Assembly: GCF_014287635.1 (NCBI RefSeq)
Contig: NZ_JACOPH010000001.1
Location: 372,001 to 436,000 of the forward strand
From: Roseburia zhanii
Lineage (GTDB): Bacteria > Bacillota > Clostridia > Lachnospirales > Lachnospiraceae
Direction of reading: 5' to 3'
DNA length: 64,000 nucleotides
The first letter of the stretch is position 1. Each line of letters begins with the position of its first letter. The notes below the pieces were generated by a model. It was not told where the DNA came from. It made no database searches and saw only the letters and a list, made by a program, of their open reading frames with translations. Positions 52,694-62,309 of the stretch are shown in pieces. Both the position numbers and the translations under genes were made by a program.

Positions 52694-53446
52694 ATGAATG
52701 TATTGGTAGTAGATGACGAGGAGATCATCTGTGAAAGTATCAAGGCAGATTTTAACAGAATGGACTGTGGGATCACATTCGATGTCATGACCGCTGTTTC
52801 TGTGGCAGAAGCAGAAATCATTTTAGAAAATGAAAAGATTGATCTGTTAGTGACGGATATCAACATGCCGGGCGGTTCAGGACTGCTGCTTGTGGAAAAA
52901 GTCCGCAAAAAGAACCCGTCCTGTGGAATACTTGTCATCAGTGCATATGATGATTTTAACTATGTACGGAATGCATTTACATTAGGTGCTGATGATTATA
53001 TCTTAAAACCGATCGCCTTTTTGGAATTAAAAAGCCATGTCGAAAAGATTGCTGCAAAATTAAAAAGCACAGAAGCAGAGCATAGCATAACGGATGGGCA
53101 GGCAGAGGAAAAAGAGAAAACAGCGGTGTTTGGCATGGAAGAAGTAACGGAATATATCAGGCAACATGCAGATGAAAAATTAAGTGCCGCAGATCTCGCA
53201 AAGAAAATGGCAGTCAGTTATAACAGTTTTGGAAAATTATTTAAAGATCATACACAGATGTCATTTTCAAACTATGTCCTGCATTACCGCATGGAGTTAG
53301 CAAAAGAATATTTAAGCGATTCTTCGATCAAGATCAAGCAGGTGGCATCAAAAGTCGGATATAAAGAAAATCCCCAGCATTTCTCCAGGGATTTTACAAG
53401 GCAGGTGGGTGTTTCTCCGAAAGAATACAGAGAAAATCGTAATTAA
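52694..53446 (+). CDS. YesN-type response regulator with AraC DNA-binding domain
   Basis: 250 aa. REC domain (1-120): acidic DDEE (7-10), phosphoacceptor in LLVTDINMPG, Lys in YILKPIAF. C-terminal AraC double HTH (about 150-250): LSAADLAKKMAVSYNSFGKLFK and IKQVASKVGYKENPQHFSRDF. Divergent from its kinase; its 3' end overlaps nagA by 4 bp. Likely targets include the GH53 or solute-binding protein genes, by inference. Confidence 0.92.
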   Translation: MNVLVVDDEEIICESIKADFNRMDCGITFDVMTAVSVAEAEIILENEKIDLLVTDINMPGGSGLLLVEKVRKKNPSCGILVISAYDDFNYVRNAFTLGADDYILKPIAFLELKSHVEKIAAKLKSTEAEHSITDGQAEEKEKTAVFGMEEVTEYIRQHADEKLSAADLAKKMAVSYNSFGKLFKDHTQMSFSNYVLHYRMELAKEYLSDSSIKIKQVASKVGYKENPQHFSRDFTRQVGVSPKEYRENRN

Positions 53447-54573
53447 GATATCACTTTTCCGTGCAGGATCACATGGCGGATCGCAAGCGTATCTTTTTCT
53501 AATAAGACAAGATCGGCAAATTTTCCTGTTTTGATACTGCCATACTCTTTATCTTCGCCAATGGCTTTTGCAGGATTGATCGTACAGCAGCGGACGGCAG
53601 TTTCAAGTGGGATCTGCATGGTATTTATGGCAGTTCTCATGCAGTCCATCAGATTCGTGGCAGAGCCTGCGATCGTACCGTCGTCTAGCGTTGCAAGTTT
53701 TCCTGTGACATGGACACGAAGTCCACCGAGTGTATATTCTCCGTCGGGCATACCGGCTGCCATCATGCTGTCACTGATAAAGATCATACGATCTTTACCA
53801 AAGAGTGCAAATGCAGCACGTACGGCTGCCGGTGCGACATGGATGCCGTCACAGATGATCTCTGCGGTGACAGAAGTGTTTTCCATACCCGCTGCGATCG
53901 GACCGGGATGTCTGTGGTGGAGAGGCGGCATGGCATTGTAAAGGTGTGTCATATGTTTTGCCCCGGCAAGAAAAGCAGCTTTTGCCGTTTCATAGTCACA
54001 GCTTGTATGACCGATCGAGATACGGATAACATCTGCAAATTCTTTGATAAAGGGAAGTGCCCCTTCCATTTCCGGTGCGATCGTGATCAGTTTTGCAAGT
54101 CCCTTAGAAGCAGATAAAAGTTCGTTCATCATGCCGATATCCGGTGTGGTGATGTATGCCGGATTTTGTGCACCTCTTTTATTAGGAGAGATAAAAGGAC
54201 CTTCTAAATTGAATCCACAGAGCCTTGCTCCTTGTGTGACAGAGGCAGCATCTGCATAGTTTACTGCATTTTCACAGATTGAGAGAAGAGTGTCTTTATC
54301 TAATGTCATGGACGCAGGGCAGATCGAGGTAATACCGTTTTTTAATTCATACTCTGCCATTTGTAAGAGAGATTCTATAGATGCATCACAAAAATCATAT
54401 CCTACACAGCCATGAAAATGGATATCCATAAGTCCGGGGATCAGATAACAGCCACTTCCGTCTAAAACAGAAGGATCTGTTGTTGCATCTGACAATTTTT
54501 GCCCTTCAATAAAAATATCCTTGTCTAAAAAACAACAGTCATTTGTGAAAACAGAAGCATTTTTTATGATCAT
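53443..54573 (-). CDS. nagA: N-acetylglucosamine-6-phosphate deacetylase
   Basis: 376 aa, standard length. Metal/catalytic motifs: MDIHFHGCVG near 50, GHTSCDYETA, HLYNAMPPLHHRHPG and ISDSMMAAG. Converts GlcNAc-6-P to glucosamine-6-P and acetate. Start overlaps the nagB stop by 4 bp, so translation is coupled. Converges on the yesN-type gene. Confidence 0.96.
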   Translation of the reverse strand: MIIKNASVFTNDCCFLDKDIFIEGQKLSDATTDPSVLDGSGCYLIPGLMDIHFHGCVGYDFCDASIESLLQMAEYELKNGITSICPASMTLDKDTLLSICENAVNYADAASVTQGARLCGFNLEGPFISPNKRGAQNPAYITTPDIGMMNELLSASKGLAKLITIAPEMEGALPFIKEFADVIRISIGHTSCDYETAKAAFLAGAKHMTHLYNAMPPLHHRHPGPIAAGMENTSVTAEIICDGIHVAPAAVRAAFALFGKDRMIFISDSMMAAGMPDGEYTLGGLRVHVTGKLATLDDGTIAGSATNLMDCMRTAINTMQIPLETAVRCCTINPAKAIGEDKEYGSIKTGKFADLVLLEKDTLAIRHVILHGKVIS

Positions 54574-55328
54574 AAGTTATCCTCCATGTTAGCAGCCTGC
54601 TTTAGATAGGCCGATAAAGCAGCTTCATCAGCAACAAGTGTGACATCCGGGTGCATCTGGAGGATAGAAGCAGGAACGGCAGGTGTTACAGGCCCTAAAA
54701 ATGCTTTTGCAACAATATCTGCTTTCTTTTCCCCGCTGACGATCATTAAGATCTTTTTAGCCATCATAATGGATTTGATCCCCATGGTGTATGCCTGCGT
54801 CGGAACTTCTTCCATCGAAGAAAAAAAGCGGGAGTTTGCTGCGATTGTGCTTTCGGTCAGATCCACACAATGCGTTTCTTTTTCAAAAGCAATACCCGGT
54901 TCATTAAATCCGATATGTCCGTTTAACCCAAGCCCTAATAACTGCAGGTCGATACCGCCTAGCTTTTTGATGATATCATTGTGCTTTTTGCAGGCTTTTT
55001 TTGCATCGGGTTCCATACCATCTGGAATATAGGTATGATCCGGTCTGATATTGATATGGTCGAATAGATGTTTCTGCATAAAATAGTGGTAACTCTGCTC
55101 ATTTTCAGGAGAAAGTCCCCGATATTCATCTAAATTAACAGAAGATACCTTTGAAAAATCAAGATCACCTTTCTGATACCAATCGATCAGTGTGGCATAA
55201 GCTGACAGTGGTGAAGAACCTGTTGCAAGTCCCAGCACACAGTCTGGTTTCATAATGATCTGTGCGGAAATGATATTAGCTGCTTTCCGGCTCATATCTT
55301 CATAATTTTTTGCACAAATAACATTCAT
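54570..55328 (-). CDS. nagB: Glucosamine-6-phosphate deaminase
   Basis: 252 aa. Signatures: GLATGSSPLSAY (34-45), VNLDEYRGLSPE with catalytic Asp, LLGLGLNGHIGFNEPG with catalytic His. Makes fructose-6-P plus ammonia, the step after NagA. First gene of the minus-strand nagBA operon; divergent from the lrgAB-nagE genes with 200 bp between. Confidence 0.96.
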   Translation of the reverse strand: MNVICAKNYEDMSRKAANIISAQIIMKPDCVLGLATGSSPLSAYATLIDWYQKGDLDFSKVSSVNLDEYRGLSPENEQSYHYFMQKHLFDHINIRPDHTYIPDGMEPDAKKACKKHNDIIKKLGGIDLQLLGLGLNGHIGFNEPGIAFEKETHCVDLTESTIAANSRFFSSMEEVPTQAYTMGIKSIMMAKKILMIVSGEKKADIVAKAFLGPVTPAVPASILQMHPDVTLVADEAALSAYLKQAANMEDNL

Positions 55329-55527
55329 GGAAATGCCCCCTTACTTATCAAACATTAATTTCCTATATCTGTATCATAACAAGTGGAAAAACAGCCTGCA
55401 AGAAATTTACGAAAAGAACGCAATGAAAGTGAAAAAAACAACAAAAATATTAAAATGTATTGAAAACTGATAAAAATGGTACTAGACTAAGAAACCGAAG
55501 TTTAAAGGAAAGACGAGGAGAAAAAAT

Positions 55528-55887
55528 ATGAAATATGTCAGACAATTACTTATTATTCTTTTTATTTCATTTTTAGGTGAAGTATGTAAATATCTGTTGC
55601 CATTTCCGATACCGGCAAGTATTTACGGACTGCTGCTTTTATTTACGGCATTGATGACAGGAATATTAAAATTATCATCCATCAAAGAAACAGCAGGATT
55701 TTTAATAGAGATCATGCCGTTAATGTTTATTCCGGCAGGTGTAGGTATCTTAGAATCATGGGGTATCTTACAGCCGGTATTTGTACCGATTGCAGTGATC
55801 ACTGTTGTATCGACAATTGCGGTCATGGGTGTTTCCGGTACAGTCACACAGTTTATGATGAAGAAAAAGAGGGAAAAAGAAGCATGA
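55528..55887 (+). CDS. lrgA: CidA/LrgA family membrane protein
   Basis: 119 aa, four membrane helices, holin-like. FLGEVCKYLLPFPIPASIYGLLLLF (from about residue 11) is the family signature. Coupled to the next gene (ATGA at 55884-55887). CidA/LrgA-LrgB pairs influence autolysis, and some transport small metabolites such as pyruvate. RBS is AAAGACGAGGAG. Confidence 0.9.
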   Translation: MKYVRQLLIILFISFLGEVCKYLLPFPIPASIYGLLLLFTALMTGILKLSSIKETAGFLIEIMPLMFIPAGVGILESWGILQPVFVPIAVITVVSTIAVMGVSGTVTQFMMKKKREKEA

Positions 55888-56576
55888 AAGATTTATTTAT
55901 AGAGTCCGTTTTTGTAGGTGTACTGTTAAGTGTCGGTGCATATGAAACAGGTGTATTTTTAAAGAAAAAATTTCATATGGCACTATTTAACCCATTATTG
56001 GTTGCAATCGCAGCCGTTGTGGTCGTTCTTTTGGTATTTGATATTGATTATGAGATCTATGAAGAAGGTGCGAAATATTTAAGTTATCTTCTGACACCGG
56101 CAACCGTCTGTTTGGCGGCACCACTCTATGAGCAGGTAGAATTGTTAAAGAAAAATGTCAGTGCCATTTTAGCAGGGATCTTAGCAGGAGCCATTACGAG
56201 TATGGGATGTGTGCTAGTGATGTCTTTGGTATTCCACTTAAGCCATGAAGAATATGTGACATTACTGCCAAAATCGATCACAACAGCGATCGGCATGGGT
56301 GTATCCGAAGAATTAGGCGGGATTGTGACAATCACAGTAGCCGTCATCATCATTACCGGAGTGTTTGGCAATATCATCGGGGAATTTGTCTGTAAGATCT
56401 TCCATATTACAGATTCTGTTGCAAAAGGGATCGCATTAGGTTCTGCTGCACATGCGATCGGAACAGCAAAAGCACTTGAACTAGGAGAAGTAGAAGGTGC
56501 AATGAGCGGTCTGTCGATCGCTGTTTCCGGTGTGCTGACCGTGATCTTATCAATACTGTTTGCACAGTTTTTGTAA
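55884..56576 (+). CDS. lrgB: LrgB/CidB family membrane protein
   Basis: 230 aa from ATG 55884 (a longer in-frame start at 55758 is not needed, because the ATGA overlap marks this start). Six or more membrane segments; family features VALLPKSITTAIGMGVSEELGG-like block (SITTAIGMGVSEELGGI) and SAAHAIGTAKALELGEVEGA. Partner of the LrgA-like protein. Confidence 0.92.
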   Translation: MKDLFIESVFVGVLLSVGAYETGVFLKKKFHMALFNPLLVAIAAVVVVLLVFDIDYEIYEEGAKYLSYLLTPATVCLAAPLYEQVELLKKNVSAILAGILAGAITSMGCVLVMSLVFHLSHEEYVTLLPKSITTAIGMGVSEELGGIVTITVAVIIITGVFGNIIGEFVCKIFHITDSVAKGIALGSAAHAIGTAKALELGEVEGAMSGLSIAVSGVLTVILSILFAQFL

Positions 56577-56650
56577 AAGGAAATACATAAAATCTTTTCA
56601 TACGACACATACTACTGTAAGCAGGATATTGCAAAAGGAGTGTGTAGAAC

Positions 56651-58669
56651 ATGAAAGACAAAATTTTCGGAATTTTACAGCGGATAGGAAGATCCTTTAT
56701 GCTTCCGATCGCCATTCTTCCGGTAGCAGGATTGTTACTTGGGATCGGTGGCTCCCTGACAAATGAAACTATGTTAAATACCTATCATCTGATGGGGATA
56801 TTTGGTCCCGGTACGGTATTTTATATCATATTTACAGTGATGGGCGAAGCCGGAAATGTGGTATTTGCAAACCTTCCGGTATTATTTGCGATGGGTGTTG
56901 CGATCGGAATGGCAAAAAAAGAAAAAGACGTTGCGGCTTTATCTGCTGTGATCGCATTTTTTATCATGCATGCTTCGATCAGTGCAATGATCACGATAAA
57001 TGGCGGGGCAGACATGCTCTTAAGCGGAGCAGCAGCGTCTGTGATGGGAATTACATCCTTACAGATGGGTGTATTTGGAGGAATCATCGTAGGATTAGGT
57101 GTGGCAGCACTGCATAACCGTTTTTATAAAATAGAACTGCCACAGGTTTTGTCATTTTTTGGCGGTACACGTTTTGTACCGATCATTTCTGCATTAGTAT
57201 ATACGGCTGTCGGGATTCTTATGTTCTTTATCTGGCCACCGATCCAGAGAGGGATTTATGGAATCGGAAATCTCGTATTACAGTCGGGATATGCAGGAAC
57301 ATTTCTGTATGGTCTGATGGAACGGGCACTGATCCCATTTGGTCTGCACCATGTATTTTATCTGCCTTTCTGGCAGACCGGAGTTGGTGGAACGTTAGAA
57401 GTGTCCGGTCAGTTGATCGAAGGGGCACAGAATATCTTTTTTGCACAGCTTGCCGATCCGTCGGTTGGGCATTTTGCAGTATCAGCAACCAGATTTATGT
57501 CCGGTAAATTTCCACTTATGATATTTGGACTTCCGGGAGCCGCACTTGCCATGTATAAAACAGCAAGACCGGAAAAACAAAAAGCGGCAGCGGGACTTTT
57601 GCTCTCAGCGGCACTTACTTCCATGCTGACAGGGATCACAGAACCGTTAGAGTTTACCTTTTTATTTGTGGCACCTGTTTTATATGTGATCCATTGTATT
57701 TTTGCAGGTCTTGCCTATATGTTTATGCATATCTGTAATGTCGGTGTGGGCATGACATTTTCAGGCGGGCTCATTGACCTGTTCTTATTTGGTATTTTAC
57801 AGGGAAATAAAAAGACAGGCTGGTTATGGATCGTTGTTGTCGGACTAGTCTATTTTGTCATCTATTATTTCCTGTTTTCATTTCTGATACGAAAAAATGA
57901 TTATAAGACACCGGGACGGGAAGAAGGAAACGGAGAAGTAAAACTATATACCAGAAAAGATGTAGATGCGAAAAAAGAAGATTCGCTTTCAAAAGAGATC
58001 TGTATCGGTTTAGGTGGAAAAGCAAATATTTCGGATATTGACTGCTGTGCAACAAGGCTCCGCTGTACGGTCTATGATGCTGCACTTGTAGATGATGCAC
58101 GTCTGCGGGCAACCGGAGCATCGGGAGTCATCCGCAAGGGACTTGGGGTACAGATCATCTACGGACCGAAAGTGACTGTGATCAAGTCGGATTTAGAGGA
58201 TTTCTTAGATCATCCGGTTATCATTTACAGTCCGTTTGATGGTATTGCGGATGATATCACAACCGCACCGGATGAAGGTTTTGCAGGAAAAATGATGGGA
58301 GATGGAGCAGCTGTTTTGGTGCAGGGCAGTTATGTGACGGCACCGGCAGACGGGGAAGTGACCTTTGTTTTCCCGACGAAACATGCGATCGGTTTTCGGA
58401 CGGCAGATGGGATAGAACTGCTTATTCATGTAGGCATCGATACAGTTGCATTAGAAGGAAAAGGATTTGAGATACTGACAGAAGAAGGAGCAGTAGTCAA
58501 ATGTAAAGATCTTCTGATGCGTCTTGATCTTGCATACCTTAAGGAACATGCAAAATCTCTCGTTTCACCTGTCGTATGCAGTGGGTTAGAAGAAAACCAG
58601 AAGATAAATCTTTTAAAAGAAGGTGAGATTAAGGCAGGAGAACCACTCTTTGAAATCAGGCAGGTGTAG
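56651..58669 (+). CDS. nagE: PTS N-acetylglucosamine permease, EIICBA
   Basis: 672 aa, domains C-B-A. EIIC (1 to about 385): ~10 helices with PVAGLLLGIGGSL and LHHVFYLPFW. EIIB (~415-490): DIDCCATRLRC with phospho-Cys. EIIA (~520-670): ELLIHVGIDTVALEGKGF with phospho-His. Imports and phosphorylates GlcNAc (possibly glucose as well), feeding NagA/NagB encoded divergently. It follows lrgAB by 74 bp, perhaps co-transcribed. Confidence 0.92.
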   Translation: MKDKIFGILQRIGRSFMLPIAILPVAGLLLGIGGSLTNETMLNTYHLMGIFGPGTVFYIIFTVMGEAGNVVFANLPVLFAMGVAIGMAKKEKDVAALSAVIAFFIMHASISAMITINGGADMLLSGAAASVMGITSLQMGVFGGIIVGLGVAALHNRFYKIELPQVLSFFGGTRFVPIISALVYTAVGILMFFIWPPIQRGIYGIGNLVLQSGYAGTFLYGLMERALIPFGLHHVFYLPFWQTGVGGTLEVSGQLIEGAQNIFFAQLADPSVGHFAVSATRFMSGKFPLMIFGLPGAALAMYKTARPEKQKAAAGLLLSAALTSMLTGITEPLEFTFLFVAPVLYVIHCIFAGLAYMFMHICNVGVGMTFSGGLIDLFLFGILQGNKKTGWLWIVVVGLVYFVIYYFLFSFLIRKNDYKTPGREEGNGEVKLYTRKDVDAKKEDSLSKEICIGLGGKANISDIDCCATRLRCTVYDAALVDDARLRATGASGVIRKGLGVQIIYGPKVTVIKSDLEDFLDHPVIIYSPFDGIADDITTAPDEGFAGKMMGDGAAVLVQGSYVTAPADGEVTFVFPTKHAIGFRTADGIELLIHVGIDTVALEGKGFEILTEEGAVVKCKDLLMRLDLAYLKEHAKSLVSPVVCSGLEENQKINLLKEGEIKAGEPLFEIRQV

Positions 58670-58717
58670 ACAGTAACTGCAATCAATAGGAATCCGGTTT
58701 TATGACTTAAGGCTTAG

Positions 58718-58746
58718 TTGACATTGTTACCTAAAAAAATTACAAT
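58718..58746 (+). promoter_or_regulatory. Promoter of the cellulose-like exopolysaccharide operon
   Basis: TTGACA (58718-58723), 17-bp spacer, TACAAT (58741-58746): the best consensus match in the window, 55 bp ahead of the GH5 start. Confidence 0.75.
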
Positions 58747-58800
58747 AAAATAGTATAGGTCAGACAAGAAGGATAATACATTACAGTGTGGAGATACAAT

Positions 58801-59895
58801 ATGAATATAAAAGGACTGCTGATCAGTGCAGTATTGATGATAGGAGGCTGTCTGATGGGCTGCGGTACACAGCATGGGGATATGGATTTTGTTGCAGATA
58901 TGGGAAGCGGGTTTAATCTGGGAAATTCCTTAGAATCAACCTGTCCAGATGGTTCTGTGAGTGGGCTTGATCTTGAAACCTACTGGCAGAACCCGAAGAT
59001 ATCAAAAGCAATGATCGAAGAAATTGCAAAGGCAGGGTTTCAGACCATACGGATTCCGGTTACATGGGATGTGCATATGGATGAAAACGGTCAGATCGAT
59101 GCAGCGTGGATGGACAGGGTACAGGAAGTTGTAGATGAAGCTTTAGATACAGGGATGTATGTAATCCTCAATGCACACCATGACACATGGTATATTCCTT
59201 CAAAAGAGAATGAAGCATATGCAAAAGAGATGATGGAAAAAGTCTGGTCACAGATCGCAGAACAGTTTGCAGAGTATGATGAAAAGCTTTTATTTGAAGG
59301 AATGAATGAACCAAGGCTTATAGGTACGGACGTGGAATGGGCAGGCGAAAGCAAAGAAAACGACCAGATCGTAGATGAGCTAAACCAGCTGTTTGTAGAT
59401 ACCGTAAGAAACAGCGGTGGGAATAACAGGGCGCGTTATCTGTTAGTAACATCGTATGCAGATGCCATAGAATCCATAGACAGATTTACCATGCCAAAAG
59501 GAACACATCTGATCGTTACGGTACATGCTTATAAACCGTATACGTTTGCAATGGATGAAACAGGAACGGCTGTATGGGAGCCAGGTCTTACACAGGAGAT
59601 CAAAGGGTTTATGGATAACCTGCAGAGACGTTTTACCAGTAAAGGCATACCGGTGATCATTGGAGAGTTTGGATCGATCGATAAGAACAATCTAAATGAC
59701 AGAGAACAGTGGTTAACAGATTATATCACACTTGCCGGTGAGGCAGATGTTATGTATATCTGGTGGGATGAAGGCGGACCGTCGCAGGAAACATATGGAC
59801 GTTACCGCATTTTTGACAGAGAAACAGGTGTATGGCTGTTTGAAAGTTTAAAGGATATTTTAGTAACGAAAAATCATACAGGGGGAAAAGCATGA
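58801..59895 (+). CDS. GH5 endoglucanase lipoprotein
   Basis: 364 aa from ATG 58801 (GTGGAG 7 bp upstream; an in-frame GTG at 58786 is the RBS region). Lipobox LMGC (Cys near 21). GH5 barrel: MGSGFNLGNSLE, IRIPVTWDVH, NAHHDTWY, acid/base Glu in GMNEPR, nucleophile in IGEFGS. Its stop overlaps the synthase start (ATGA), so it is the BcsZ-like trimming glucanase of the operon, anchored outside the membrane. Confidence 0.9.
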   Translation: MNIKGLLISAVLMIGGCLMGCGTQHGDMDFVADMGSGFNLGNSLESTCPDGSVSGLDLETYWQNPKISKAMIEEIAKAGFQTIRIPVTWDVHMDENGQIDAAWMDRVQEVVDEALDTGMYVILNAHHDTWYIPSKENEAYAKEMMEKVWSQIAEQFAEYDEKLLFEGMNEPRLIGTDVEWAGESKENDQIVDELNQLFVDTVRNSGGNNRARYLLVTSYADAIESIDRFTMPKGTHLIVTVHAYKPYTFAMDETGTAVWEPGLTQEIKGFMDNLQRRFTSKGIPVIIGEFGSIDKNNLNDREQWLTDYITLAGEADVMYIWWDEGGPSQETYGRYRIFDRETGVWLFESLKDILVTKNHTGGKA

Positions 59896-62213
59896 AAAAA
59901 TTTGAAGGACTCAAAAACCGCGCATGGCTGATCTTTAATATCGGCTGGACGATCGTGTATCTGCTCTGGCGGACATTTCGTACGGTGCCGTTACATGATG
60001 GGATTATTTCCGCAGTTGCAGGTATCTCACTTTTAGTGGTAGAGATCATCGGAATGTTCGAAGCATTTGTGCATTACTTTAATATGCATAAGATCGAAAA
60101 TCATCCGATCCCGCAAGTGCCATTAGAAGAATATCCGGATGTGGATGTATTTATCGCAACCTATAACGAACCGACAGATCTTTTATATAAGACTGTCAAC
60201 GGCTGTGTACATATGGACTATCCGGACAAATCAAAAGTCCATATCTACATCTGTGATGATGGAAGGCGGGAAGAAGTAAGAAAACTTGCAGAAGAGCTTC
60301 ATGTGAACTATCTCGACAGGGAGGATAATGAAGGCGCAAAAGCAGGAAACTTAAACCATGCACTTTCAATGACAAGTTCTCCACTGATCGCTACATTTGA
60401 TGCTGATATGATCCCACAGCATGAGTTTTTATTAGATACGGTGGCATATTTTGTCGATCAGGAGATCAAAAACAGGGATTTAGATGAAAAAGACCGGGTA
60501 AAACTAGGATTTATCCAGACACCGCAGAGTTTTTATAATCCAGATCTGTTTCAGTTTAATCTCTTTTCTGAGAGCCGTATTCCAAACGAACAGGATTATT
60601 TCTACAAGGACGTACAAGTTGCAAGAAATAAGAGCAACTGTGTGATCTATGGTGGATCGAATACCGTCATTTCAAGAGAAGCATTAGAAGATGTCGGTGG
60701 ATTTTTTACAAAAAGTATCACGGAAGATTTTGCGACCGGTATCAAAATACAGCAGAAGGGATATATCTGTTATGCTGTGAATAAGATTTTAGCATCCGGT
60801 TTATCACCGACAGACTTAAAGAGTCTGATCACACAGAGAATCCGCTGGGGCAGGGGCTGTATCCAGACCGGAAGGAGAGTACATATCTGTCTGTCAAGAC
60901 ATTTAAGCCTGGCACAGAAAGTCAATTATTTAGCGTCCGTCTGGTATTGGTATGCATCATGGAAACGGCTGATCTATGTTATGTCACCGATCTTATTTGC
61001 AACATTTGGCGTGATCGTCGTCCGTTGTTCCCTGATAGAGGTGCTGATCTTCTGGCTGCCGATGTATATCAGCAGTAATATCTCACTGAAGATGATGAGC
61101 CGGAATATCCGTACAACGAAATGGACAAACCTCTATGAAACAACGATCTTCCCATTTATGTTAATACCGGTATTGTTAGAAACATTCGGTATAAGCATGA
61201 AGAAGTTCAAGGTTACGAAAAAAGATGCAAAGCAGAATAAGAATCAGAACATAAAATATGCGATCCCGCATACGGTGCTGATCATCTTATCGGTGATCGG
61301 TATTGTAAACTGCATCCGTTGGACTTTTACAACCGGAAGGATCGATTATTTTGTGATCCTTTTCTGGTTATTTTTAAATCTGTTTAACTTAGTCATGTCC
61401 TTATTCTTTGTTATGGGACGTGATGTTGTGCGTAAAAATGAAAGACAGAAAGCAGAGATCCCATGTGGAGTTACGACACGTTATGGAAGTTATAAAGGCA
61501 TGACAAGAGATATTTCCGAGGGCGGTGTAGCGGTTGTGATCCCTCATGCGTTTGATATTGATGAGGAGGAGTGCTGTGAGATCCGGTTAGATTCTGACCG
61601 CTATCATGCAAAGGTTGAAGGAAAGATCGTATCCGTCACAAAGGCTAAGGAAGGCTGGTGTTATGTCTTTGCGATCACCAGTTTAAAAGAGAGCAGACAG
61701 GATTTTATGCAGTTGATCTATGACAGAGATCCTTCACTTCCGACAAACTTAGATGAATCCTTAAGCAGTTTTGATGACTTACGTTTAAATATCACAAAAC
61801 GTGTGGCAAGATCGGATTTCCAGAACAGGAAGAAAGCAAGGATTCCGGTTATGCAGGAATTTGATACCGATTCATGGAATAAAGTAAAGATGATCAACTT
61901 TAATTACCAGTATGCTTTATTTGAACTGAATCCGTTTATGCCGGAAGAATTTTCGATTGAATTAGAAGAAGGACTGACGATCGAGTTAAAGAAAAAACGG
62001 ATCATCAGTGAAAGTGAGATTTTATGCAGGGTAGAAAATTATATGGATATCTATTTTAGTGAAGAACTCTATAAGAAGATGGAAAACTGGACAAATAAAA
62101 TGGCAGCAGAGTTTGATAAAGAAACAGAGCGGCAGGTAAAGACACAGACCATCATCCGCAAGAAAAAGAGTATGATCGGCGAGGATGAATTTTACGAGAT
62201 GGATTATCTGTAG
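59892..62213 (+). CDS. bcsA: Cellulose synthase-like GT2 with PilZ domain
   Basis: 773 aa. Two N-terminal helices, then GT2 catalytic domain (~85-330): DVFIATYNEP, FDADMIP (DxD), SITEDFATG (TED) and QRIRWGRG (QxxRW), all processive beta-glucan synthase motifs. Further helices (~350-510). C-terminal PilZ domain: RKNERQKAEIPC (RxxxR) and DISEGGVAV (D/NxSxxG), so c-di-GMP would activate it. A second PilZ-like region (RKKARIPVMQEF) lies near 650. Coupled to the GH5 gene. Confidence 0.92.
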   Translation: MKKFEGLKNRAWLIFNIGWTIVYLLWRTFRTVPLHDGIISAVAGISLLVVEIIGMFEAFVHYFNMHKIENHPIPQVPLEEYPDVDVFIATYNEPTDLLYKTVNGCVHMDYPDKSKVHIYICDDGRREEVRKLAEELHVNYLDREDNEGAKAGNLNHALSMTSSPLIATFDADMIPQHEFLLDTVAYFVDQEIKNRDLDEKDRVKLGFIQTPQSFYNPDLFQFNLFSESRIPNEQDYFYKDVQVARNKSNCVIYGGSNTVISREALEDVGGFFTKSITEDFATGIKIQQKGYICYAVNKILASGLSPTDLKSLITQRIRWGRGCIQTGRRVHICLSRHLSLAQKVNYLASVWYWYASWKRLIYVMSPILFATFGVIVVRCSLIEVLIFWLPMYISSNISLKMMSRNIRTTKWTNLYETTIFPFMLIPVLLETFGISMKKFKVTKKDAKQNKNQNIKYAIPHTVLIILSVIGIVNCIRWTFTTGRIDYFVILFWLFLNLFNLVMSLFFVMGRDVVRKNERQKAEIPCGVTTRYGSYKGMTRDISEGGVAVVIPHAFDIDEEECCEIRLDSDRYHAKVEGKIVSVTKAKEGWCYVFAITSLKESRQDFMQLIYDRDPSLPTNLDESLSSFDDLRLNITKRVARSDFQNRKKARIPVMQEFDTDSWNKVKMINFNYQYALFELNPFMPEEFSIELEEGLTIELKKKRIISESEILCRVENYMDIYFSEELYKKMENWTNKMAAEFDKETERQVKTQTIIRKKKSMIGEDEFYEMDYL

Positions 62214-62309
62214 AAAACGGTGTCAGATAATTAGAGAAGTGATAACTATGAAGTATGGAATAGTTACAGTGAGTGATTGACAGCTATGAATCAATAAGAG
62301 GGATAGAAA

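Noticed and set aside
62236..62270. Third MITE remnant (ATAACTAT...ATAGTTAC)
   Set aside because: Only a short dyad; no full terminal repeats or target duplication could be found.
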